Assembly (NCBI GenBank): GCA_024235875.1
Contig: JACKLP010000017.1
Span: 1 to 27,419 of the forward strand
Length of the DNA stretch: 27,419 nt
Reading direction: 5' to 3'
From: Burkholderiaceae bacterium
Lineage (GTDB): Bacteria; Pseudomonadota; Gammaproteobacteria; Burkholderiales; Burkholderiaceae_E
Shown here: piece after piece, positions 8,122 through 15,404 of the stretch
How the letters are laid out: the number at the start of each line of letters is the position of its first letter
Position numbering within the stretch: the first letter of the stretch is position 1
The notes under the pieces: model-generated
Told to the model about the DNA's origin: nothing
Seen by the model: only the letters and a program-made list of their open reading frames with translations
Database searches by the model: none
Program-made: the position numbers and the translations under genes

Positions 8122-8571
8122 TCAAGACGTCGGGTTCCGATCCGTCGGCTCGTCGGGCACCAGGCGCTTGCCCAGGCTGACCGAGGCGTCCTGGCCGAAG
8201 CCGACGCGCCGATAGAACGCGATCGCATCGAGATTGTCCGCGCGCACCTGCAGGTTGATCTTGGGGCAACCCATCGCGAGCAGCCAGCTTTCCACCGCGC
8301 CCATCAGCGCGCGCCCCAACCCGCGGCCGCGCAGTTCGGGATCGACCGCGAGATAGTTGACCCAGCCGCGATGGCCGTCGTAGCCCGCCATCGCGGCGGC
8401 CACCACACGGTCATCGACGGTGGCGACCAGGAACCCGTCGGCTTGCACGCGCAGCTTGCGATCGATGTCGCGATGCGGGTCGTTCCACGGCCGCAGCAGG
8501 CCGCAGGCCTGCCAGAGCGCGACGACGGCGTCGCGATCCGGTTCAGTGAACGGACGAAATCGTGGATTCAA
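8122..8571 (-). CDS. ypeA: GNAT-family acetyltransferase, YpeA type
   Basis: A 149-residue GNAT acetyltransferase. The N-terminal block around VALWQACGLLRPWNDP (17-32), the GYDGHRGWVNYL segment (63-74), the acetyl-CoA loop RGRGLG (81-86), CPKINLQVRADN and the LGKRL end all line up with E. coli YpeA, whose substrate is unknown. There is no ATG at the expected place. The best start is TTG at 8569-8571, which begins the conserved region and overlaps the stop of a 44-codon ORF as TTGA. That arrangement suggests the upstream ORF delivers ribosomes to it. The main uncertainty is the start. Confidence 0.8.
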   Translation of the reverse strand: MNPRFRPFTEPDRDAVVALWQACGLLRPWNDPHRDIDRKLRVQADGFLVATVDDRVVAAAMAGYDGHRGWVNYLAVDPELRGRGLGRALMGAVESWLLAMGCPKINLQVRADNLDAIAFYRRVGFGQDASVSLGKRLVPDEPTDRNPTS

Positions 8572-8702
8572 TTCCGAGCAACCTGCTGATCTGATGCCTG
8601 CCTGTTTCCCACCCGCAGTTCGTACGCGACGAAGCCCGGCGACGCGATGACGCCGATCGCGGTGAGCAGGTCGGCCAGATTGGCGATTTCGGAAAGCGTC
8701 AT
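8568..8702 (-). CDS. Small 44-residue ORF coupled to ypeA
   Basis: This ORF begins at the ATG at 8700-8702 with a GAGG ribosome site six bases upstream, and its TGA overlaps the TTG start of ypeA. The sequence opens MTLSEIANLADLLTAIGVIA, a short amphipathic stretch followed by one hydrophobic helix, and ends with a polar tail. The opening resembles the start of longer small-membrane proteins of the 'LADLxxAIxVIASLIFVxxQxR' kind, but here it stops after 44 residues. It could be a real small membrane protein, a translational leader for ypeA, or the truncated remnant of a longer gene. The open frame and the overlap are direct observations; the rest is inference. Confidence 0.45.
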   Translation of the reverse strand: MTLSEIANLADLLTAIGVIASPGFVAYELRVGNRQASDQQVARN

Positions 8703-8761
8703 GCAAGGCCTCGCTCGCGAGTCTGCCGGCACGGGGCGCGCGGCCGACTACCATAGCACCG

Positions 8762-9505
8762 ATGAACACAGAACAAGCCCTTCCCAGACTGTCCAAGCGC
8801 ATGAGCGAACTGGGCCTTTGCTCGCGTCGCGAGGCCGACGAATGGATCGCCAATGGCTGGGTTCGCGTCGACGGACAGCGCGTGGACACGCTGGGGGTGC
8901 GGGTCGCGCCCGATGCCCGCATCGAGATCGACGAAGCGGCCCGCCGCCACCAGGCGCAGCGCGTCACGATCCTGCTGAACAAGCCGATCGGCTATGTCTC
9001 GGGGCAGGCCGAGGAAGGGCACGACCCGGCCGTGGTGCTGGTGCGGCCGGAGAACCGCTGGGAAGACGACCGGCTGCCGCTGCGCTTCGCACGGGGCCAG
9101 TTGCGCGGCCTGGCGCCGGCCGGACGCCTGGACATCGACTCCACCGGCCTGCTGGTGCTCACCCAGGACGGCCGGGTCGCGAAGCGGCTGATCGGTGGCG
9201 ACGGCGCGGTAGAGAAGGAATACCTGGTGCGCGTCGAAGGCGAGATCGCGCCCGACGGGCTGGCGCGCCTGCATCACGGGCTCATGCTGGATGGCGTCGT
9301 GCTGCGCCCGGCCAAGGTGTCGTGGCAGAACGAGCAGCAACTGCGCTTCGTGCTGCGCGAGGGCCGCAAGCGCCAGATCCGGCGTATGTGCGAGCTGGTC
9401 GGCCTGCGGGTGACGGCGCTCAAGCGCGTGCGTATCGGTAGTGTCGTGCTCGGCCGGCTACCGGTGGGCCGCTGGCGCTACCTGCGGCCGGACGAGAAGT
9501 TCTAG
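8762..9505 (+). CDS. rluF: rRNA pseudouridine synthase of the RsuA/RluF family
   Basis: A 247-residue enzyme that isomerises a uridine in ribosomal RNA. An S4 RNA-binding domain covers residues ~8-55 (RLSKRMSELGLCSRREADEWI). The catalytic domain has the family motif GRLDIDS (121-127) with the catalytic aspartate D124. EKEYLV at 151-156 and RKRQIRRMCELVG near the C-terminus resemble RluF more than RluB, RluE or RsuA, so 23S position 2604 is the likely target, though subfamily assignment by eye is uncertain. It begins at the ATG at 8762, divergent from the small ORF at 8568-8702 (59-base gap), and converges on olsB with an 18-base gap. Confidence 0.85.
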   Translation: MNTEQALPRLSKRMSELGLCSRREADEWIANGWVRVDGQRVDTLGVRVAPDARIEIDEAARRHQAQRVTILLNKPIGYVSGQAEEGHDPAVVLVRPENRWEDDRLPLRFARGQLRGLAPAGRLDIDSTGLLVLTQDGRVAKRLIGGDGAVEKEYLVRVEGEIAPDGLARLHHGLMLDGVVLRPAKVSWQNEQQLRFVLREGRKRQIRRMCELVGLRVTALKRVRIGSVVLGRLPVGRWRYLRPDEKF

Positions 9506-9523
9506 GTGCGTGCGAGCCGGCGC

Positions 9524-10342
9524 TCAGTGCCCGCCGAAATGACGCCGGTAGCGTGCTGACAGCCGGTCGATCTCGAGCAGCATCGGGAAATCGGCGCACA
9601 CGAAAGCACGATCGTGATGCGGCTCGCCGATCACGCGGGCACCGGCGCGCAAGTAGCCCTTGACGAGCGGCGGCATCGAGATCGAGTCCTCTTGCAAGGG
9701 GGCGTCGGTGAACGCGCCAATCGAGCCATGGTCGACGGCCGGCAGGCGTCGACGCGGCCAGACCCGCCTCGACTCCTCGATCGGGCTCGATGCCACCAGG
9801 CTTTCGTAGAGCGCGGCGGCCTGGAGCCCGCCATCGTTCATCGGCACGCTCGCGCACCCGAGCAGGTAGCGATGGTCGCGCTCGGCCAACCACGCCCACA
9901 GGCCGGCCCAAAGCAGGCGGATCACGGTGCCGTTGCGATAGTCCGGGTCCACGCAGGAGCGCCCGAGTTCGACCAGGGCATCACGCAAGGGATCGAGTCG
10001 TGTCAGCCAGAACGCGCCGTCCGAGTACAGGCAACCGATCTCGCGCGCGCGATGCGGCGCAAGGATGCGATAGGTCCCTACCACCCGCCCCGGCCCCAGG
10101 TCCGTGACGATCAGGTGCTCGCAATACGGATCGAACATGTCGCGCTCCAGGCCGGCGCCGCAGCGGCGGCCGCCGTCCGGGCGGGCACCGAGCTCCTCGA
10201 CGAAGACCCGATGGCGCAGGCGCTGCGCCGCTTCGATCTCGGATACCCGGGTCGCGATTCTTGCCTCGAGATGACCGACTCTTGCGAGGGGATCCGGTCT
10301 CGAATCGAGCAGGCGGGGCAGACGGCTGATCACGGCGGTCAT
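9524..10342 (-). CDS. olsB: L-ornithine N(alpha)-acyltransferase (ornithine lipid synthesis)
   Basis: A 272-residue GNAT-fold acyltransferase of the hemolysin-like/OlsB family. Recognisable blocks are the RLRHRVFVEELG segment, the DxFDxYCEHLIV-type segment (DMFDPYCEHLIV), VVGTYRIL, the LGRSCVDPDYRNG region and the PPLVKGYLRAGA region. OlsB transfers a 3-hydroxy-fatty acyl group from acyl carrier protein to ornithine, giving lyso-ornithine lipid; OlsA then adds the second chain, and no olsA is in the window. The ATG at 10340-10342 has GGAG eight bases upstream. The gene follows the livM-type permease gene on the same strand after 95 bases, and that gap holds three 11-bp-spaced repeats that look like a Pho box. 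This suggests independent, phosphate-linked control. Confidence 0.83.
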   Translation of the reverse strand: MTAVISRLPRLLDSRPDPLARVGHLEARIATRVSEIEAAQRLRHRVFVEELGARPDGGRRCGAGLERDMFDPYCEHLIVTDLGPGRVVGTYRILAPHRAREIGCLYSDGAFWLTRLDPLRDALVELGRSCVDPDYRNGTVIRLLWAGLWAWLAERDHRYLLGCASVPMNDGGLQAAALYESLVASSPIEESRRVWPRRRLPAVDHGSIGAFTDAPLQEDSISMPPLVKGYLRAGARVIGEPHHDRAFVCADFPMLLEIDRLSARYRRHFGGH

Positions 10343-10397
10343 CGGCGAGACTCCATGAATGACGGACTCGCACAGCCTGAGCGCATCGCTTTTCAGC

Positions 10398-10427
10398 ACG
10401 ATGACACCACGATGACGCGACGATGAC
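10398..10427 (-). promoter_or_regulatory. Three direct repeats of 11-bp period, candidate Pho box upstream of olsB
   Basis: ACGATGAC occurs at 10398-10405, 10409-10416 and 10420-10427, a strict 11-base period. Read on the olsB strand the unit is GTCATCGT, and each copy contains the GTCAT core found in PhoB half-sites, which are also spaced 11 bases apart. The array lies 56-85 bases upstream of the olsB start. The bases between cores are less A/T-rich than in E. coli Pho boxes, and no clear -10 box was found. Confidence 0.5.
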
Positions 10428-10437
10428 GGTGGCGGGA

Positions 10438-11541
10438 TCAGTCGCGCTTCGCACGCGCGAAGGCGGCCAGGCGCAGGCGCCCGACGATACCGCTGGGAAA
10501 GTAGTAGACCGACAACACGAACAACAGGCCGAGCCACAGCAACCAACGCTCGGCCGAGAAGAGTTCGGCCGCGAGGGGCACCGCGTGGAGAAGGCCACCC
10601 ACCCACGCCAGTACGTCTTGCAGATAGCTCTGCGCCACCAGGAACAGCGCGCTGCCGATCACCGCGCCATACATCGTGCCCATGCCCCCGATCACGACGA
10701 TCAGCAAGATGTCGAGCATGATCTCGAATGCGAGCGTGGTATCGGGACCGTTGTAGCGAACCCAGATCGCATAGAGGGCGCCCGCGATGGCGGCGAACAT
10801 CGCGCCGATCACGTTCGAGAGCGTGCGAAACACGACCGTGCGATAGCCGATCGCCTCGGCGCGGAAATCGTTCTCGCGAATGGCCTGCAGCACACGACCG
10901 AACGGCGAGTTGACCACGCGCATGAGCGCCAGGAACGATACCAGCACCACCACGAAGACCAGGTAGTAGCCCAGCACCCGTCCGCCGACTTCCACGCCCA
11001 GCGATTCGATCTCGAACCAGGTGAACGAGGGCCGGAGCACGGCCGGCACACGAAAGCTCTGGCCGTCCTCGCCCCCGGTCAGGCCCGGAAGCTGGGATGC
11101 CAGGGTCTGGAAGGCACTGGCCACGGCCAAGGTGATCATCGCGAAGAAGATCGCCTTCACGCGCAGCGAGAACAGGCCGATCGCCAAGGCGAGCAGGCCG
11201 GCGACCAGCAAGGCACACACGAGCCCAAGCCCGATCGCGTCCCAACCCGCGCCCATGCGGGTGCTGGCAATGGAAATGCCATAGGCGCCGATGCCGAAGA
11301 ACATCGTGTGCGCGAACGACACGATCCCGGTGTAGCCGAGCAGCAGGTCATAGCTCGCCACCAGCAGAACGAACACCATCACCTTGGCGGCCACGCTCAT
11401 CGCCTTGGCGCCACCGAACGCGAACGGCACGATCGCGAGCATCACGACGATCGCGATCAACAGCAGCCCCACCACCCGACTGCGTGGCAGATCGTCAGAG
11501 AGCAGCGCCGGCAGCACGCCGCGACGCGCGGGCGTGCTCAT
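10438..11541 (-). CDS. livM: Branched-chain-amino-acid-type ABC transporter permease (LivM family)
   Basis: A 367-residue integral membrane permease of the hydrophobic amino acid uptake (HAAT) class. GYTGIVSFAHTMFFGIGAYG and the later GGMGTMYGAVIGSALF are the typical LivM landmarks, and about ten hydrophobic helices can be followed. The ATG at 11539-11541 overlaps the livH stop as ATGA. It is the last of five genes in the operon. The substrate class could be branched-chain amino acids, urea, amides or aromatic acids; the permeases do not decide it. Confidence 0.88.
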   Translation of the reverse strand: MSTPARRGVLPALLSDDLPRSRVVGLLLIAIVVMLAIVPFAFGGAKAMSVAAKVMVFVLLVASYDLLLGYTGIVSFAHTMFFGIGAYGISIASTRMGAGWDAIGLGLVCALLVAGLLALAIGLFSLRVKAIFFAMITLAVASAFQTLASQLPGLTGGEDGQSFRVPAVLRPSFTWFEIESLGVEVGGRVLGYYLVFVVVLVSFLALMRVVNSPFGRVLQAIRENDFRAEAIGYRTVVFRTLSNVIGAMFAAIAGALYAIWVRYNGPDTTLAFEIMLDILLIVVIGGMGTMYGAVIGSALFLVAQSYLQDVLAWVGGLLHAVPLAAELFSAERWLLWLGLLFVLSVYYFPSGIVGRLRLAAFARAKRD

Positions 11542-12629
11542 GCCCGCCTCGCCACGGGGAACAGCCCCTGTGGACGCCACAAAAGCACCAGCACCATCAG
11601 CACGATGTTCGAGAACAGCGCCACCTTCGGCGCCAGGAAGCCGGTGTAGTTGGCCAGCAGCCCCACCAGCAAGGCGCCGAGAAAACAGCCCGCCGTGGAG
11701 CCCAGGCCGCCGATGATGATCACGATGAAGATCAGCACGTTCACCTGCGCGCCGATCTGCGGCGTGACCTGCTGCTGGTACAGGCCCCACAGCACGCCGC
11801 CCAGGCCGGCGAGTGCCGACCCGGCCACGAATACGCCGACGAACAGCCGCTCGATCCGGTAGCCCAGGCTCTCGACCATCTCGCGATCCTCGACCCCGGC
11901 CCGGATCAGCAGGCCCAGCTTGGTTCGCGTGAGCACCCACAGCATGAGCGCGAAGACCGCGAGCCCGATCACGACTGCGATGAGCCGGTACTTCTCGAGC
12001 GCGGCGTCGCCGATCAGGATCGAGCCGCGCATCGCGGTGGGCAGCAGCAAGGGCAGTGGCTGCGCACCCCAGATGACCTTGATCAGCTCCTCGCCGATGA
12101 TCATGCCGCCCATCGTGATCAGGATCTGCTTCAGGTGCTGGCCGTAGACGGGCGCGACGATCACCCGCTCGAACGCGTAGCCGATCGCGCCAGCCGCCGC
12201 CATCGCCACCAGCATCGCGGCAAGGATGGCGACCAGGTTCAGTGCCAGCGAGTCGGCCCGCATCAATCCGCTCATCGGCGCCAGCACGCTGGTGGCGATG
12301 AACGCGCCCAGCGCGATGAATACGCCGTGGCCGAAATTGAGTACGTCCATCAGCCCGAATACGAGCGTGAGCCCCGACGCGATCACGAAGATGATCAGCC
12401 CCATCGCGAGCCCGGCCACGGTCAAGGTCGCCCAGCTCGAGACGCTGCCCACCAGCGGCAAGGCCGCCAGCATCAGCGCCGGCACCACCAGCCAGGGCAG
12501 CCAGTCGCGCGGCGGCGCGACCGGACGGTCGGCGTCGACGGCCGCCGAGATTTCGGCCGCCGCGGTGGCGTCGACGGCCGCCGAGCCTTGCGGCGCGTCG
12601 CGTTCACCGCCGGCACGCGGCCGACTCAT
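11538..12629 (-). CDS. livH: Branched-chain-amino-acid-type ABC transporter permease (LivH family)
   Basis: A 363-residue permease with the LivH hallmarks ASGLTLVFGLMDVLNFGHG and GGLGSTAGCFLGALLVGLL. Unusually, about 42 non-membrane residues rich in alanine, aspartate and proline precede the first helix, and part of this extension is a 12-residue repeat (SAAVDA...) coded by a 19-base direct repeat. The ATG at 12627-12629 has GGGAG eight bases upstream and overlaps the stop of the preceding ATPase gene as ATGA, so this start and hence the extension look real. It pairs with the LivM-type protein as the membrane channel. Confidence 0.87.
   Translation of the reverse strand: MSRPRAGGERDAPQGSAAVDATAAAEISAAVDADRPVAPPRDWLPWLVVPALMLAALPLVGSVSSWATLTVAGLAMGLIIFVIASGLTLVFGLMDVLNFGHGVFIALGAFIATSVLAPMSGLMRADSLALNLVAILAAMLVAMAAAGAIGYAFERVIVAPVYGQHLKQILITMGGMIIGEELIKVIWGAQPLPLLLPTAMRGSILIGDAALEKYRLIAVVIGLAVFALMLWVLTRTKLGLLIRAGVEDREMVESLGYRIERLFVGVFVAGSALAGLGGVLWGLYQQQVTPQIGAQVNVLIFIVIIIGGLGSTAGCFLGALLVGLLANYTGFLAPKVALFSNIVLMVLVLLWRPQGLFPVARRA
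12531..12585. repeat. 19-base direct repeat inside livH
   Basis: GGCGTCGACGGCCGCCGAG occurs at 12531-12549 and again at 12567-12585, a period of 36 bases or 12 codons. It encodes the repeated part of the alanine-rich N-terminal extension of LivH and looks like an in-frame tandem duplication. Confidence 0.8.
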
Positions 12630-13369
12630 TGATGCGCTCCCAGGCCGAGGCCCAGCAAGCGCTGCTGCAGCGATTCGTCCTCGGCGAGCTCGCTCATGTC
12701 GCCGCGATGCACGATGCGCCCATCGTCCATCACCGCCACCGTGTCGCCGAGGCGGCGCGCGAACTCGAAGTTCTGCTCCACCAGCAGCATCGTGGTTCGC
12801 GCGCGCTTGAGCTCGGCGAAGGCCTCGATCATGTTGCCGATGATGGCGGGCGCGAGCCCCTTGCTCGGTTCATCCACGAGGATCAGCCGGCGCGGTTCGA
12901 CGATCGCGCGCGCCACCGCAAGCATCTGCTTCTGGCCACCCGAGAGCAAGCCGGCGCGCTGGTTCCAGAACCGTCGCACCGGCGGAAAGAGCTCGAAGAT
13001 CCAGCGCAACCGCGCCGGGTCGATCGCATCGAGCGAGGCGGCGCCGCGCGCCGCCAGCAGCAGGTTCTCGGCCACGCTCAGGTCGGCGAAGATGCCCATG
13101 TTCTCGGGCACGTAGGCAACGCCGCGTGCGGCGATCGCGGGCGTGGAAAGCCCACCGATCGCTTCCCCGTCCAGCCGCACCGAGCCGGCACTGGGCTTCC
13201 ACAAGCCCATCACGGTGCGCAGGGTCGTGGTCTTGCCGGCGCCGTTGCGGCCCAGCAGCAAGGTGGTGCGCCCGGCCGGCACATCGAAATCGACGCCGTG
13301 CAGCAGGTGGTAGGCGCCCACGTGGGTGTGCACGCCGTCCAGGCGCAACAGCACCTCGTCGGCGCTCAC
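12626..13369 (-). CDS. livF: Branched-chain-amino-acid-type ABC transporter ATPase (LivF family)
   Basis: A 247-residue ABC ATPase. Walker A is GRNGAGKTT (40-48), signature LSGGQ (142-146), Walker B LILVDE (162-167), and the family landmark VPENMGIFADLSVAENLLL is present. It starts at a GTG (13367-13369) that overlaps the livG stop as GTGA; no better ATG is nearby. Its own stop overlaps the livH start. It forms a heterodimer with the LivG-type ATPase to energise the transporter. Confidence 0.88.
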   Translation of the reverse strand: MSADEVLLRLDGVHTHVGAYHLLHGVDFDVPAGRTTLLLGRNGAGKTTTLRTVMGLWKPSAGSVRLDGEAIGGLSTPAIAARGVAYVPENMGIFADLSVAENLLLAARGAASLDAIDPARLRWIFELFPPVRRFWNQRAGLLSGGQKQMLAVARAIVEPRRLILVDEPSKGLAPAIIGNMIEAFAELKRARTTMLLVEQNFEFARRLGDTVAVMDDGRIVHRGDMSELAEDESLQQRLLGLGLGAHQ

Positions 13370-14127
13370 GCTTCGACGCCCAGGTAGGCCTGCTGCACCA
13401 CCGGCGAGGCGATGACATCGGCCGGTTCGCCGTCGGCGGCCAAGCGGCCGTTGTGCAGGACGATGATGCGGTCCGAGAGTTCGCGCACCACGTCCATCTT
13501 GTGCTCCACCAGCAGCACGGTGCGACTGCGATCGGCACGGATCTCGCGAATCAGGTCCAGGATCACCGGCACCTCGTCTACGCTCATTCCGGCGGTCGGC
13601 TCGTCGAACATGTAGACGCGCGGATCGAGCGCGATCAGCACGCCGACCTCGAGCTTGCGCTGGTCGCCGTGCGGCAGGCTGCTCGCGATCTGGAAGCGCT
13701 TCTCGGCAAGCGCCACGCGCTCGAGCACGGCGTCGGCCTCGTCGACCAGCGCGCGATCGCGTGACGCGATCGACCAGAAGTTCAGGCCGATGCCACGGCG
13801 AGCCTGGATCGCGAGCCGGACGTTCTCCTGCACGCTCAGATTGGGAAACAGGTTGGTGAGCTGGAACGCACGCCCCAGCCCACGGCGCGTGCGAAGCGGT
13901 GCCGGCAGCGCCGTGATGTCCTCGCCACCGAGCCGCACGCGGCCGGCGCTGGCCTCGAGCTGGCCGGAGATCAGGTTGAAGTAAGTGGTCTTGCCGGCGC
14001 CGTTGGGCCCGACGATCGCGGTCAGCGTGCCGGGCTCGAACGCGCACGAGACACGATCGACCGCGACATGGCCGCCGAAGCGGATCGTCAGGTCGATCGT
14101 CTCGAGCGTGGCCGGCGCCGCGCGCAT
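13366..14127 (-). CDS. livG: Branched-chain-amino-acid-type ABC transporter ATPase (LivG family)
   Basis: A 253-residue ABC ATPase with Walker A GPNGAGKTT (40-48) and the LivG landmark GRAFQLTNLFPNLSVQENV. The signature is LPHGDQRKLE instead of the usual LSGGQ, a variant common in LivG/UrtD-type subunits. Walker B is VYMFDEPTAGM, and the switch histidine is in LLVEHKMDVV. The ATG at 14125-14127 shares one base with the stop of the binding-protein gene (TGATG), so translation is coupled. Confidence 0.88.
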   Translation of the reverse strand: MRAAPATLETIDLTIRFGGHVAVDRVSCAFEPGTLTAIVGPNGAGKTTYFNLISGQLEASAGRVRLGGEDITALPAPLRTRRGLGRAFQLTNLFPNLSVQENVRLAIQARRGIGLNFWSIASRDRALVDEADAVLERVALAEKRFQIASSLPHGDQRKLEVGVLIALDPRVYMFDEPTAGMSVDEVPVILDLIREIRADRSRTVLLVEHKMDVVRELSDRIIVLHNGRLAADGEPADVIASPVVQQAYLGVEA

Positions 14128-15326
14128 CAGCGCTTGTTGCGGATCGGGATGTTCATTTCCTCGGCCCGGATCTCGCGCACGAGCTCGGGCACCGCCCACT
14201 TCACGCCTTCCTTCACCTTGATCTTGAAGTGGTACATCGACTGCATCGCCTGGTGATCCTCCTTGCGGAAGCTCATCTTGCCCTTGGGCGTGTCGAAGCT
14301 CATGCCCTCCATGGTCGCGATCAGCTTGTCGGCATCGGTGTTGCCCCCGGTCTTCTTCAGGGCATCCACCAGCGCGATCGCGGCCGACATGCCGCCGGCG
14401 GTGAAGAAGTCGGGCGGCGACTTGAAGCGCTTCTGGTGCTCGGCCACCAGCCAGGTGTTCTCCTTGTTCTTCGGGATCTCGTAGTAGTAGTAGATCGAGC
14501 CTTCCATGCCGGGGAAGGCCTTGTAGAGCGCGAGCGCCGGCAGGATGTTGCCGCCCGACGAGATCTCGATGCCGTAGCGCTTCGGATCGAGGTCGGCGAT
14601 CTTGAACGGGTTGCCGCCGGCCCAGATGATGAAGATGATCTTCCGCCCCGGCTTGTCCTTGAGCGCATCGAACAGGCGTTGCGCGCCGGCGGTGAAATCG
14701 GTCGTCTTGATCGGCAGGTATTCCTCGTGGACCACCTTGGCCTTCTTGAGCGCCTCCTTGAAGGCCTTCACGCCATCACGACCGAACGCGTAGTCCTGCG
14801 CGAGCGTCGCGATGGAGGTGTTCTCGTTGTCGATCGCCACCGCGTTCGAGATCGCGTCCTGGGTCGAGTTTCGGCTGGTGCGGAAGATGTAGCGATTCCA
14901 CTTGGCGCCGGTGATCACGTCGGCCACCGCGGGCTCGACCAGCAGGATCTTCTTGAACTCCTCGGCCACCGGCAGCATCGCCAGCGCCACCCCCGACGAG
15001 GTGGGGCCGACCGCCACTTCGACCTTGTCGTCGGCATAGGCCTCGGTGAGCAGCGCGCGACCGCGGTCGGGCTTGCCCTGCGTGTCCTTCTCGATCACGA
15101 CCAGCTTGCGGCCGTTGACCATCATGGTGCCGCCGGTCGCGTATTCCAGGCCGAGCGCGAAACCGGTCGCGGTCTGCTTGCCGTAGGGCTCGAGCGGTCC
15201 GCTCTTGGAATAGAGCAGCGCCACCTTGAGGTCCTTCGCGGCCGCGGAGGCCACCGCGCCGAGCGTCAGCGCGAGCGCCGGCAAAGCGATGGCGGCAGCA
15301 CGCCGCAGTGTCCTGGTTCGATTCAT
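14127..15326 (-). CDS. Branched-chain-amino-acid-type ABC transporter substrate-binding protein
   Basis: A 399-residue periplasmic receptor of the Leu/Ile/Val-binding (Peripla_BP_6) fold. A basic N-terminus plus hydrophobic stretch and ASAAAKD form a signal peptide with cleavage near residue 30. VALLYSKSGPLEPYGKQ opens the first lobe, and VAVGPTSSGVALAMLPVAEE is typical of the ligand cleft region. The ATG at 15324-15326 has GGAG eight bases upstream. It is the first gene of the five-gene operon and so is expected to be the most highly translated. Ligand identity cannot be read with confidence; receptors of this type in Burkholderiales also bind aromatic acids, amides and other carboxylates. 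Confidence 0.86.
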   Translation of the reverse strand: MNRTRTLRRAAAIALPALALTLGAVASAAAKDLKVALLYSKSGPLEPYGKQTATGFALGLEYATGGTMMVNGRKLVVIEKDTQGKPDRGRALLTEAYADDKVEVAVGPTSSGVALAMLPVAEEFKKILLVEPAVADVITGAKWNRYIFRTSRNSTQDAISNAVAIDNENTSIATLAQDYAFGRDGVKAFKEALKKAKVVHEEYLPIKTTDFTAGAQRLFDALKDKPGRKIIFIIWAGGNPFKIADLDPKRYGIEISSGGNILPALALYKAFPGMEGSIYYYYEIPKNKENTWLVAEHQKRFKSPPDFFTAGGMSAAIALVDALKKTGGNTDADKLIATMEGMSFDTPKGKMSFRKEDHQAMQSMYHFKIKVKEGVKWAVPELVREIRAEEMNIPIRNKR

Positions 15327-15378
15327 TTCATGGCTCCGGGGTAAGACGCGTTCGTTCAATGCCGCGAGCATAGCCGAT

Positions 15379-15402
15379 CGGGCGTCCAGGCGCCGACGCC
15401 CG
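15379..15402 (-). terminator. Hairpin just after the MFS gene
   Basis: CGGGCGTC (15379-15386) and GACGCCCG (15395-15402) are perfect 8-base arms with an 8-base loop. The hairpin starts three bases after the stop of the leftward MFS gene and lies in front of the ABC operon, so it is a likely transcription stop, though without a T-run. Confidence 0.45.
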
Positions 15403-15404
15403 GC

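Noticed and set aside
10398..10427. Three short repeats as a mini CRISPR array
   Set aside because: Units are 8 bases with 3-base spacers at a strict 11-base period; this is regulator-site geometry, not CRISPR.
13370..14047. Upstream in-frame extension of the LivF-type ATPase
   Set aside because: This part is an out-of-frame reading of the LivG-type gene; the GTG overlapping the livG stop gives a normal-length ATPase.
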